64,000 nt of DNA, taken from contig CP136065.1 in NCBI GenBank assembly GCA_032622095.1, positions 242,217,530 through 242,281,529 of the forward strand, written 5' to 3'. The stretch comes from Siphonodentalium dalli. Its lineage: Eukaryota; Mollusca; Scaphopoda; Gadilida; Siphonodentaliidae. Each line of letters opens with the position of its first letter. The first letter of the stretch is position 1. The notes under the pieces were generated by a model. That model ran no database searches and was not told the DNA's origin. It was given only the letters and a program-made list of their open reading frames with translations. The position numbers were made by a program, and so were the translations under genes. Positions 38,601 through 45,423 of the stretch are shown here, one piece after another.

Positions 38601-39144
38601 TCTAACCACTGTCAGGTATAGTATAAAATTGCCCAAAAAGTATTATATATCAACATTTAATTTGTTCAACATAATTTGCTATCGAGAATATGTCGGTAGG
38701 CTATTTGCCTGGCCGCCAAATACTCCAGGTGGTGAAAAATCGATATCTCATAAATATGAGCTTTGATAGGTGGGTTCCTCGACTGGATTAAATATCTCCC
38801 CCCCCCCCCTCCACCAAAACTAAAGAAATAGTAAGTTAGGAGCCTTAGTTCGGATTATGCATCTGTATCGTTACCTATATATGTTACTAATTATGTTGAT
38901 TGCAATTAATTTCCTATGTTATTCACCTGATAATCGAAATTGGTTTGTCAAGTATGATGCCGTTTCTTGGACAGTTTCGTGATTCATGGCGTTTCTTTCT
39001 TTTCTCTTCGTGATTTAGATGGAAGCATTCCGAACCTTGCTGGAGAACGCAGCAGAAGACAGCCATGTTGTCAGGATTGAAGGCAACTTCAGACCCATAC
39101 AGCACTTGAAAGGAAGAACTGTATATCACCACACTCCTAATTAA
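11588..39144 (+). CDS. Secreted alpha-carbonic anhydrase (8 exons, complete)
   Basis: Zinc enzyme for reversible CO2 hydration, probably secreted; in molluscs and other calcifiers such enzymes serve biomineralisation or pH control. CDS = join of 11588-11639, 17182-17208, 20128-20325, 22484-22629, 24162-24254, 36920-36983, 38102-38256 and 39019-39144; 861 nt, 286 residues, all GT-AG introns, phases consistent. Residues 1-17 are a signal peptide ([17 protein letters not shown]). The domain runs from about residue 38: QSPINI (52-57), proton-shuttle His91 (NNGHT), zinc ligands His118 and His120 (QFHFHWG) and His143 (MHIVH), gatekeeper Glu130, and SLTTPP (220-225) with the substrate-orienting Thr. 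Spacings 118-to-130 and 118-to-143 equal those of human CA II. Cys47 or Cys48 and Cys226 (TTPPC) can form the disulfide of secreted CAs. Length is typical for a single-domain secreted enzyme; there is no acidic nacrein-type insert. All active-site residues are intact. Confidence 0.96.
11979..12038. repeat. 30-bp tandem duplication in intron 1
   Basis: Two adjacent 30-bp units containing TAGCAGTTATCGGATCGTCT (11979-12008 and 12009-12038), differing at one or two bases. Confidence 0.9.
12423..13430 (-). pseudogene. LINE (Jockey/CR1-type) 3' end, minus strand, in intron 1
   Basis: Minus-strand protein from 13414 to 13001 (137 aa) begins [20 protein letters not shown] and contains [27 protein letters not shown] and a HAFPTIWN motif. 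It aligns with the C-terminus of the LINE at 45.4-48.5 kb (YGLIIWGHA, KKAIRIIC, SHTEPLFKREQILKLHDLY). It is only the C-terminal tail, so a 5'-truncated copy. The segment 12423-13000 is its 3' UTR, with a GGTGGCAGGAAGAC motif (minus strand) that recurs in the tails at 24781-25179 and near 48470. Inserted antisense in the host intron. Confidence 0.88.
13431..16613. other. Intron 1 sequence, no recognised gene
   Basis: About 3.2 kb of AT-rich intron. It contains a C11 run at 13575-13585. I see no coding similarity, clear TE ends or tandem arrays. Confidence 0.5.
16614..16983. mobile_element. Hairpin MITE (family 3, copy 1) in intron 1
   Basis: Terminal inverted repeats of the form AGCCTGRGTWTAGTRTGCCT. 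Near the right end is a hairpin of about 90 bp (16862-16957) whose arms contain GAGGTCCCAGAGGGTGAAT and its complement around a loop near CTAGCCCGCTATGCGGGATAG. Copies occur at 20344-20793 and, in part, at 39345-39475. Non-autonomous; superfamily uncertain. Confidence 0.85.
17182..17208 (+). CDS. Carbonic anhydrase exon 2 (27-nt micro-exon)
   Basis: Acceptor TTTTTCAG, donor GTGAGT. Encodes SWGYYDNAI, a linker between signal peptide and catalytic domain. Assigned because both splice sites are strong and it alone joins exon 1 (phase 1) and exon 3 (phase 1) in frame. Skipping it would remove exactly 9 codons and keep the frame. Confidence 0.85.
17209..20127. other. Intron 2, no recognised gene
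   Basis: Contains a short family-1 MITE remnant at about 17722-17745 (similar to AGAGAATGCATTGGCAC) and the two TTGGCAAAA-rich repeat patches listed separately. Otherwise nothing recognised. Confidence 0.5.
18090..18580. repeat. Paired TTGGCAAAA-rich repeat patches in intron 2
   Basis: Two patches (about 18090-18172 and 18498-18580) contain four or five TTTGGCAAA or TTGGCAAAA units each, spaced about 20-25 bp, together with ATATTTTCA(A)TTGGC. Each patch looks like a diverged copy of the same short tandem array. The TTGGCAA pattern resembles NF-I/CTF half sites, but the number of copies favours a simple repeat. Confidence 0.65.
20128..20325 (+). CDS. Carbonic anhydrase exon 3
   Basis: Acceptor ATAACAG, donor GTAGGT. 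Encodes residues 27-92, including [12 protein letters not shown], the QSPINI motif and the NNGHT segment with the proton-shuttle His. Four cysteines near the start (31, 41, 47, 48) are unusual; one should pair with Cys226. Confidence 0.97.
20344..20793. mobile_element. Hairpin MITE (family 3, copy 2) in intron 3
   Basis: Longer copy of the element at 16614-16983, with AGCCTGGGTTTAGTGTGCCT at the left and its complement at the right. Hairpin segments lie at both ends (about 20370-20460 and 20680-20760), while copy 1 keeps only the right one. Flanks TATAACA and TGTTATA are also complementary. It begins only 18 bp after the exon 3 splice donor. Confidence 0.87.
21449..21848 (+). mobile_element. 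TTAA MITE with double hairpin (family 1, copy d) in intron 3
   Basis: Complete copy with the same CCCTTTACCCAACA termini and both hairpins, but flanked by TTAT on both sides (21449-21452, 21845-21848) instead of TTAA. It sits in the sense orientation within intron 3. Confidence 0.92.
21908..21990. repeat. About 33-bp tandem repeat, 2.6 copies
   Basis: Units of CACCCCATGCTGTTGTGGAC-type sequence followed by CAGTT(C/A)TTATTA, with a shortened third unit. Located in intron 3. Confidence 0.85.
22484..22629 (+). CDS. Carbonic anhydrase exon 4 (zinc-binding core)
   Basis: Acceptor TTGTTGCAG, donor GTACAC. Encodes residues 93-141 with QFHFHWG (zinc His118, His120) and GSEHTLNGK (Glu130). The strongest single piece of evidence for the family. 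Confidence 0.98.
23160..23590. repeat. About 170-bp tandem repeat, 2.3 copies, in intron 4
   Basis: The segment containing ACTGCCATAATATTAG, GTCCATAGCAACC(G/A)TTACCA and CTATTATAATTGTTT recurs at about 23214, 23384 and 23558 with moderate divergence. Confidence 0.8.
24162..24254 (+). CDS. Carbonic anhydrase exon 5
   Basis: Acceptor ATTCTAG, donor GTGAGT. Encodes residues 142-172, [10 protein letters not shown] onward, with the third zinc ligand His143, ending in AVIGIFFE. It joins exon 4 in phase 0. Confidence 0.97.
24781..25179 (-). pseudogene. LINE tail inserted in the 3' LTR
   Basis: Minus-strand reading includes [17 protein letters not shown] and a C-terminal [17 protein letters not shown] (stop near 25042), typical of the end of Jockey/CR1-type ORF2. 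The following 3' UTR contains TAGCAGGAAGACTACC (minus strand), shared with the tails at 12.5 and 48.5 kb. 5'-truncated, with part of the protein tail deleted. Confidence 0.8.
25965..26068. repeat. 104-bp near-perfect palindrome within the complex
   Basis: Arms of about 46 bp begin GGGAGACATTGAGATTTGTC and close with the complement, around a short centre GAGAAGCTCCGA. The inverted partner region at about 27676-27755 carries a partly eroded version of the same palindrome. Confidence 0.92.
26569..26949 (-). pseudogene. LINE tail inside one arm of the inverted-repeat complex
   Basis: Minus-strand 71-aa reading (26946-26731) with [18 protein letters not shown], the HFL--CP-Y---R motif that ends many LINE ORF2 proteins. 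It interrupts the X-inverted arm and replaces about 25 bp present in the other arm, so it inserted after the inverted duplication formed. Confidence 0.75.
28175..28460. repeat. Three tandem copies of a ~94-bp unit
   Basis: AGAACATCCTCTGTATA starts at 28195, 28288 and 28384, followed each time by GGATTGATGT-like sequence and GTAATGTTAATCA. It lies between env and the 3' LTR of the gypsy element, so probably in its 3' untranslated part. Confidence 0.9.
28500..31075 (-). pseudogene. Envelope gene of the gypsy element, broken
   Basis: Reading the minus strand: a signal-peptide-like start [15 protein letters not shown] at 31075, an ectodomain segment to about 30875, then after a frameshift and a 527-bp MITE insertion (30239-30765), a basic furin-type site RRKRS near 30190 followed at once by a hydrophobic LVPIIG stretch and [14 protein letters not shown]. 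That order (furin site, fusion peptide, LFGT-D-E-DL) is characteristic of the baculovirus-F-like envelopes of errantivirus-type gypsy elements. Further pieces (29933-29736, 29634-29437, 29367-29113, 29085-28834) continue in different frames; an open charged stretch at 28660-28500 could be the cytoplasmic tail. Frameshifts and stops make it non-functional. Confidence 0.8.
30239..30765. mobile_element. TTAA MITE family 2 (GGGCGGCGTT), copy 1, inside env
   Basis: Flanked by TTAA (30239-30242 and 30762-30765); termini AAAGATACGGGCGGCGTT and complementary AACGCCGCCCATGCCTTT. Two internal TAAAGAGCGTT repeats. Complete, 527 bp. Removing it rejoins env sequence on either side. The first 22 residues of the open frame starting at 30306 are MITE-derived, not env. 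Confidence 0.92.
31800..35492 (-). pseudogene. Pol of the gypsy element (RT, RNase H, integrase), broken
   Basis: Minus strand, in order: linker ending [19 protein letters not shown] (35492-35034); RT with [21 protein letters not shown] and [14 protein letters not shown] (34914-34714), [11 protein letters not shown], then a CLDD box near 34565 (normally YLDD or YVDD); thumb with [14 protein letters not shown] (34459-34274); RNase H ending [16 protein letters not shown] (34035-33559); integrase HHCC zinc finger with CKNCTIC near 33300; the catalytic core with [15 protein letters not shown] and [15 protein letters not shown] (to 32162); and the C-terminal GPY-type region with FKWQPSF to about 31800. 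Order RT-RNase H-IN places it in Ty3/gypsy. Several frameshifts, stops and a 0.48 kb insertion disrupt it. No gag or protease motif precedes it. Confidence 0.93.
32752..33234. mobile_element. 0.48-kb insertion with long hairpin in the integrase region
   Basis: Separates integrase core sequence (below 32745) from the zinc-finger side (above 33240). Flanked by GATATG at 32746-32751 and 33235-33240, a possible 6-bp target duplication. Its first ~143 bp (32757-32899) are a hairpin whose arms start GTTATCTTCGGCTAC and contain TGGAGAT-TAATACCTG. The remainder holds a 72-codon open frame (32974-33192) that I do not recognise, and inverted TGTCCCCACA motifs near both of its ends. Confidence 0.7.
35531..36619 (-). 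repeat. 5' LTR of the gypsy element, split by a MITE
   Basis: 287 bp after removal of the inserted MITE. Termini TGTAATG...TGTTACA on the + strand, i.e. TGTAACA...CATTACA on the element strand, the expected TG...CA. Aligns with the pieces of the 3' LTR. Pol begins only ~40 bp inside it, so the primer-binding site, gag and protease are deleted. Confidence 0.83.
35727..36524. mobile_element. 798-bp MITE with GATTCGTCATCTC termini
   Basis: Terminal inverted repeats GGCCGGATTCGTCATCTC and GAGATGACGAATCAGGC, target duplication ATCA (35723-35726, 36525-36528). The uninterrupted homologous site is visible in the other LTR near 27838, confirming the insertion. The terminal motif is repeated inside at both ends (GACGCATTCGTCATCTC near 35841, GAGATGACGAATCCGTC near 36155), and GGTTTAAACC motifs recur throughout. 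No transposase. Confidence 0.9.
36920..36983 (+). CDS. Carbonic anhydrase exon 6
   Basis: Acceptor TTCCTTCAG, donor GTAATT. Encodes [21 protein letters not shown] and one base of Gly194. The end is set by phase: only AACG|GTAATT joins exon 7 in frame and yields the expected H-NGQLEEL segment. The weaker candidate donor at 36971 (GTCCAT) would break the frame. Confidence 0.92.
36984..38101. other. Intron 6, no recognised gene
   Basis: 1.1 kb of AT-rich intron without recognised TE or coding content. A short stretch near 37950-38000 (TTGGAAATTTC, GGAGACCGTAGCCACGTCCC) resembles repeat remnants at about 22080-22150 and 49200-49260. Confidence 0.5.
38102..38256 (+). CDS. Carbonic anhydrase exon 7
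   Basis: Acceptor CACCCGCAG, donor GTATGC. Encodes residues 194-245 including [13 protein letters not shown]: the Thr that orients zinc-bound hydroxide and the Cys of the probable structural disulfide. Confidence 0.98.
39019..39144 (+). CDS. Carbonic anhydrase exon 8 (C-terminus and stop)
   Basis: Acceptor GATTTAG. Encodes residues 246-286, [10 protein letters not shown] to the C-terminus with [13 protein letters not shown], the conserved NFRP-Q-L-GR end of alpha-CAs. Stop TAA at 39142. No canonical AATAAA follows closely. A consensus donor CCG|GTAAGT occurs 40 bp after the stop (39185), so the 3' UTR may be spliced. Confidence 0.96.
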   Translation: MEAFRTLLENAAEDSHVVRIEGNFRPIQHLKGRTVYHHTPN

Positions 39145-39344
39145 TAACTCCTAAATAATATCTATCCGAAAACTGATCCATCCGGTAAGTACTTGCATGC
39201 GTGTAGCATTGCACTTAAGTGGACACAAATCGAGAGTTAGAGCATAAAATAGCAGAGAACGTTAATGGGTTAATCACATAACAATCTTAGTGTTTTGGAA
39301 CGGAAGCCATAACACATCGTTTAATTTGAGACTATAAATACTTC

Positions 39345-39475
39345 CCAAAAGATGAGGCATAAGCAGAATGAGGTCCACACAGGGTGAATTTCGTAACGCT
39401 AGCGCGCTGTGCTAAATTCACACTCTGGGGGTCTCATTATGCAAATGTTAGACACACTATATCCAGGCTTGCTAC
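39345..39475. mobile_element. Hairpin MITE (family 3, copy 3), partial
   Basis: Retains the right half: AAGCAGAATGAGGTC, GGGTGAATTT, the shortened hairpin centre, and terminus AGGCTTGC. Lies 200 bp downstream of the stop codon. Confidence 0.75.
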
Positions 39476-39901
39476 CAGACATGTCACAATCGAGACTGTG
39501 GCCAACAGTTTATATGAACATGGGCGATTCCCGTTGAACACATTCGAACCTTTTCAGTCACCTGCAAATTCCATGGAATAGGGCAGGAGCGATATCGGCG
39601 CACACTTATCATACTCATAACTGCAACAAGATTAATTTTTGAGGTTTGAATCCGCAACTGTGATTTTTGAATTCGACTTTTGTTCGTATAAATGGCGCTC
39701 ATTCAAGGTTCACTTCAATCAAATGTTTGTCATTAGCACAACTAACCAATCTAATTGTAAACGTTATGCGAAATTTCATAGCAATCGGATCCATTTCTTG
39801 GGATATATGAACCAATGTGTTATGGTACAATACTCTTTTGAGATGTTTAGTTACAATGTAAACATGATATAGTGTTTCATAGTGTTCTTTGTATGTTTTA
39901 G

Positions 39902-40045
39902 ATGGAAACATTCAAAGGTTTGCTGTAAATCACAACATAATACAGCCATGTTGTTAGGATTGAAGACAACTTCAGACACTCACAGAAGTTGAACGGAAGA
40001 ACAGTCAACCATCATCCACCTGGCAGTGAAGACGACGACAAATAA
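39902..40045 (+). pseudogene. Decayed duplicate of carbonic anhydrase exon 8
   Basis: Preceded by an acceptor-like GTTTTAG and aligned without indels to exon 8: METFKGLL, then two in-frame TAA codons at positions 9 and 13, then SHVVRIEDNFRHSQKLNGRTVNHHPP and a distinct acidic tail GSEDDDK before TAA. The stops replace a Glu-Asn and a Glu codon of the intact exon. It is a relic last exon from a duplication. An ATTAAA at 40071 followed by a GT-rich stretch could still serve as a poly(A) signal. Confidence 0.9.
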
Positions 40046-41411
40046 GCAAAGTTATATATTTTTCGGTTATATTAAAAGACGAAAATACGATATTGTGTTT
40101 TATTTTCAACATGTTACTTCCTTTCATAAGTTAATATCCACATAGCACGTGTGTATTACGTTAAATCCTGTTCGGTGGTTGTTCATATGTCAACTTGGTC
40201 ATGTTTCAAATGAACATAATACACCATAACACGAACCGACATTACAACTCGATGACTAAAAGTTATAAATATATTATCTGGGCGTTTTTAAGTGGGTGGC
40301 CAAAAACATATCAATCGATATATCGTTGGAGCACAGTTAATAGAATTGCTTTCATTGACTCAATGATAATTACTATGACATACATTGCTCTTGATATAGT
40401 TTTGGTGAGTGCTAACCACGGATGCTGCTCAATGAATATTACGTTAAAGTGAAATAATGTCTGCCCCGACATCTTTGAAACAGAGGACTACATGCATGTT
40501 TTTGGAGCCTTCCTTCGTTTGCTTTCCTTTCATTTGTTAGCTGTTCTTAGCTTTGTGATAAAAACCTATCGTGTCTTGGGCAATAATCATGATGTCAGAT
40601 GTCCAGCTAGAAGATCATTCCATATCGTTGCGCCACTGTATGGGGCTCAAATGCTATTTCATGCATTGTGCGATAAATTGGGAATTTCATGCGACTCAGT
40701 TGTTGTATATCGTCCAAAGTTGGCCCAAACCGAGAGACGATTAACGTGTGTTATATACGGCTAATAGGCTTTTCCGAACACCACATGCAGCGCTCACACA
40801 TACAAGGCCGCCTATCTGGCTACATCGTTGTATTTTGCGAGAGGCTGTGGGTGTTCACAGAATAAATAGAGATTGGACAGGTAGGAATAATGATTAATAA
40901 TTATTATTCACCATATGCTGCGATTATCACCGTGTCGTACACATGCTCTCCAGAAACTGAAATAAATTCCAAGTAAACAATATGGTTCATAAGGCGAGTG
41001 AATGTGACCTTTTTGCGTCCATTGCCAGTTCGAAAACCCCGTTACTCTGATCCAACTTACATTATTCAGATCACTGACGATCTAACGCCCGTAGATATCA
41101 TATTCCACCAGTACGAAACTTGGGAACAATTTGATGTTTTGACAGGGAACCATATCTATTCTACGATTTGATTGCACGAGTTAAGTTAATTTGTGGGCGA
41201 TTTTGCCTTCCGTCGATTACAATTATGGCATTTCTGCTGGGTAATTAATTCAATGTTTATTGCGATATCTGCTCACAAAGTAACAGAAAAAACATGGATC
41301 TCGCCCTGGGACCACCCCCTAATGTGATGTAGACTATTAAGGAACACACATTTACAAAGTAATATATTCCTTGCCTTGTTTGTTCAATGTTATACAGTTC
41401 CCCGTCATAAT
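40046..41411. other. No recognised gene
   Basis: Contains a 90-codon open frame at 40492-40764 with a hydrophobic start (LLSFHLLAVLSFVI) but no recognisable family or splice support. I treat it as chance. Confidence 0.4.
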
Positions 41412-41825
41412 GGTTAGAAAATGGAAGATCACATCTAGACGGCCAGTAATGCCCCTAGAATCCTCTTTCGGGGCAAATATTTTTAATGATTTAATAAAAT
41501 ATGTAAACCAAACTTTACATTCAATTTTTTAAATATCTTTGGCTTTAGGAGCATGATGTTCCTATGTATGATGAAGTCTAGCTAACATTTACCGGAACAA
41601 AGTTTTTTATTATTGCCCTGGATCATTTTGCCCAATTACACATTTCGAGGTGGTATTAATCAATACAAAATGGCGCCGTCGCCAACAATAATGTTTTGGA
41701 CTCGGCTGACCCTTGAGTTATGAATAAATTATTATATTTTAGGTCAGTTTAATCTATTTTTAGATTGGGCTGAAAAGGTCGATTAGTATATTTCATATCC
41801 GCATACGCATACCCTAGGTCGCCTC
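41412..41825. repeat. 414-bp direct repeat, copy 1
   Basis: From AAATGGAAGATC to CCCTAGGTCGCCT; about 93-95 percent identical by eye to 42121-42535, same orientation, 709 bp apart. No coding content. Its end TAGGTCGCCTCGC is shared with the loop region of the family-1 MITE hairpin. Confidence 0.93.
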
Positions 41826-42120
41826 GCGGGACACAATAAAATAATATATACAATGTATGTAAATAATCACATATAACGTAAATGTGGATGTTTAATGCCC
41901 GTGTAATACGAGTCTCACAGCTGTCTGGCCATCGACGCAGTCCTTTCTGGAATTTGGCGCGCCGATGTAGGTTGTGACGTCATGGTGTACGTCTTGATGT
42001 CATGATGCCTTTACTGGTTTCCCAAGATGCAATCTTAAAAGGACTCTGCCATCTTTCAATCGGAACTTATAGTTTCCGTTTGTCGGCCTTGAATTTTGAG
42101 AATATTTCTTCAATCTTTTA

Positions 42121-42535
42121 GGTTAAAAAATGGAAGATCAACTCTAAACGGCCAGTAATGCCCCTAGAATTTTCTTTCGGGGCAAATATTTTTAATAATT
42201 TTATAAAATATGTAAACAAAACTTTGCATTCAATTTTTTTTAATATCTTTGGCTTTAGGAGCATGATGTTCCTACGTATGATGAAGTCTAGCTAACATTT
42301 ACCGGAACAAAGTTTTTTATTATTGCCCTGGAGCATTTTGCCCAATTACACATTTCGAGGTGGTAGTAATCAATACAAAATGGCGGTCGGCGGCAACAAT
42401 AATCTTTTGGACTCGGCTGACCCTTGAGTTATGAATAAATTATTCTATTTTAGGTCAGTTCAGTCTATTTTTAAATTGGGCTGAAAAAGTCGATTAGTAT
42501 ATCTCATATCAGCATACGTATACCCTAGGTCGCCT
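42121..42535. repeat. 415-bp direct repeat, copy 2
   Basis: Second copy of 41412-41825. Neither copy has inverted terminal repeats, so mechanism (tandem duplication with later insertion of the spacer, or two insertions of one element) is open. Confidence 0.93.
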
Positions 42536-44921
42536 ATTAGTGTGACGTATTATAGAAGAATGTGGTTGATACAACTGGTATGCAAATTCTGACAATGAAT
42601 TGTATTGTGTGGGGTTTATAAGCAATATGCAGCTGTTATTGTGGGCGGGTCTTAGAAGCGAACTATTTCTCGAATAGAGGTCCCCGTGGGAGTTCGTTGT
42701 GCATACATTGCGAGACATGACCATTATAACTTAAAGGATAATATTCCAAGCAGTGGGTACTCGGCAAAAGTACCAACGAGGTGCAAGTCGAGTTGATTCT
42801 TTGGCCGATTCTGAGAATATTATTGACGTAAAACACACCCACTGAATTGTCATTGGAGCCGACTAGCCAATTGGTCTGGCCAACTACAGCTCTGTCCTGG
42901 TTGTCACAGTCCAGCATGAACAGTTATTGTGAAGGGCGAACAGAAACGCAGTTCAATTATTTAATTCGAATCCAGACTCGCCAGTTGAGTGATGTGTCCT
43001 CCGTTGCGCTGCCACTTCGACTAGCATGGGCTATATTTCTGTCCAATTTTATTTGTTTTTGCCCTTTTTTCTTTCGTGATTTAAAGATACTCCACCAAAT
43101 ACGTTAAGATTGCATATGCTTTTTCCCCCATTTTTATCAGGTGAATACAACAAGACAATTAATGGCAATCAACAATTGCACATATATATATGCATCGCCA
43201 TGCAATCAATCGGGATACATCCTAAATAATGCTTTCAAAAATAGCTTAAAAAGATAATTCTCGAAAACCGTCTTTAATGCTCACAGTTAATTGTCAATGA
43301 AAAGCCAAAAAAGTTTTTATCAAAGGTGATTTTTCGAATAGTCTGGAGTCGAATACGAAACCTGGTACAACTGGGTCATCCGGAAGTCGACAGCTGCCCA
43401 CCAGAAGATTCAAGAAGTGTGTTAACTGGTTCATTCTAAATATTGCTTGATTAGAAACCGTATGGGGTTTCTTGATTTTCCAATTGTTACTTGATAGAAA
43501 CAATTGCTAGCTTGAATTGCAAGTATCGACCCTAATCCTACCAATCTTACACATCGTGGCTTCATAATATTCTAATTTCAGCCCAGTCATCCTTGGCCGA
43601 TTCGCATACTCAGGACTACGCGCACATGATCCAATTATGAAATAAATCAGGCAGTGTTTTTTCCATAGTATGTATTCAAATTCTTGCAGTTGTAATTCGC
43701 GCCTTTGAAGGTACTCCGTCCGATCAGACAGTCCCCATATCATCAAGTTACAACAACAACAACAATATTTCTTCAAAATACGATTTTTGTTATCACAATC
43801 GATTATTTACAACAAAACAATGCTAACCGCTGCCAAGAATGGTATACATATTTCCCAAAACGTGTTATTTATCAACATGTTATTCACCGAAATATGGCCA
43901 TATTACCATTTGAGAATCAAGCGAATTTGGCCGTAATACCACTTGATTTTAGATTTATCCATCTTAATCCGTAATTTTATCGAAGACCCTCGATTTGACG
44001 GGCTCTTTTCTAGGCCACAAATAATTACACATTTCGAGAAATAAAAAAATTCAAAAATCGATATTTGATCACTCTGAGCTTTGAATCAGATGTATTTTAC
44101 CCCCGAAGCCAAAGAAATATTAATTTCGAAGCGTTATTTTGGATTATGCATCTTTAAAATTTCACGTATTGGGCATATCATATTATACCTTATTTCCAAA
44201 TATTTATTTATATCGGCTTTATATTATGCCCAAATTTACGACAATCCTTCGTCGACTTGTTCGCGCACATGAAATATAATGAACCTCGCTCTTGCATGAC
44301 TTCGTGCAATATATACTACATACTCCTCAGTCGGGTCGCCAAATTTTGTGAATTTGTACACTTTCTTGAGTTAATTAATGTGAGCGACGATATATGTACT
44401 ATATTGCGGAATTTGTGTAGAAGTTGGGTACTGAAATCATCGACCCAACTGCCAACGAACATTTATATTGCGACATGACATCACGACAGACATAAACATA
44501 TTAACTCAACATTTATCTCAGTCACCAGAATAGTTAAATATGTTTACCAATATTATTTGGTCTTCGTTCATGGTTGTGTCTGTCGGTGTTATGTTAGCCT
44601 TTGCTGTGTCTATATATAATGCATACTTCCTATCAACTGTTTTGTTTACATATACCAATGCTGTGAATAGTTATGCTTGTTGAATTAATATATATGTATG
44701 GTAAGGATGTGTGGGATGGGACGGTAAAGAAACAACACTTCTGTGTGATTCAACTTATTGGAAAAATAAAAACCAGGGGCAAGCGAGATAACTCTAAATT
44801 CAACACAACCACCACTGATGGCTACCGATAGAATAAGTCTTGGTGAGCTCCAGGGTGACAATTACAATTTCGCATCTATTTATAAGGTAGATGACTGATG
44901 AAAGCACAATTTACGACATAA
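42536..44921. other. No intact gene; possible remnant of a carbonic anhydrase duplicate
   Basis: About 43795-44150 resembles 38590-38865 in intron 7 (for example CTAACC-CTG-CA, TTATCAACATGTTATT, TCGATAT, GGATTATGCATCT in the same order). No carbonic anhydrase exon was found nearby. Other open frames here are not recognised. Confidence 0.45.
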
Positions 44922-45423
44922 TTAAAGGTACGGTTGGTCTTGGCGGTGGGTATCCTGTGAAAATATTTCCACCCGTCAAAAACCGCCACAAACAGAAAGA
45001 ACATCAAAATGTAGACAGACTTTGTCCGTGTACAAATAAGAAATATCGCATAAACAGTATGTTATTGTCATATGGTTGACCATTGTTATGTGAACAAAAG
45101 CATAAAAAGTAACTTTTCTGGTGTTTGTTTATATTATGATAGTAAACATAAAGAGCGTTCTTTGTTGGTGAATTCCTGATATGGAACTAATAAAGAGCGT
45201 TTATGCCATTTGTGTGTGATTAGCCAGTAGCATTGTGCTGTCTTCTGTAACACAATCAGGCTCTTGCTTAGGTAAAATATAGTAGGTCTTTATGATAACA
45301 TGCTGTTTACGTGATGGTCATGGTATATATGAACGAAACTGTATGCGTTTTAATGTTTTTCTGTTTACGGTGATTAGAACAAATATGAATATTTTCGACA
45401 ACTAAGGCCTCACGTGCCTTTAA
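44922..45423. mobile_element. TTAA MITE family 2, copy 2
   Basis: TTAA at both ends (44922-44925, 45420-45423), same orientation as the copy in env, with somewhat diverged termini (AAAGGTACGG...) and the two TAAAGAGCGTT motifs. It directly precedes the LINE at 45.4 kb. Confidence 0.9.

Noticed and set aside
40492-40764. 90-aa frame with hydrophobic start as a secreted small protein
   Set aside because: No signal-peptidase pattern, family similarity, TATA or splice context; length is within chance for this window.
42663-42917. Minus-strand 84-aa frame reading TNWLVGSNDN as protease or gypsy linker homologous to NWFVGSAN at 35.4 kb
   Set aside because: Only five or six residues match, with no further alignment; chance.
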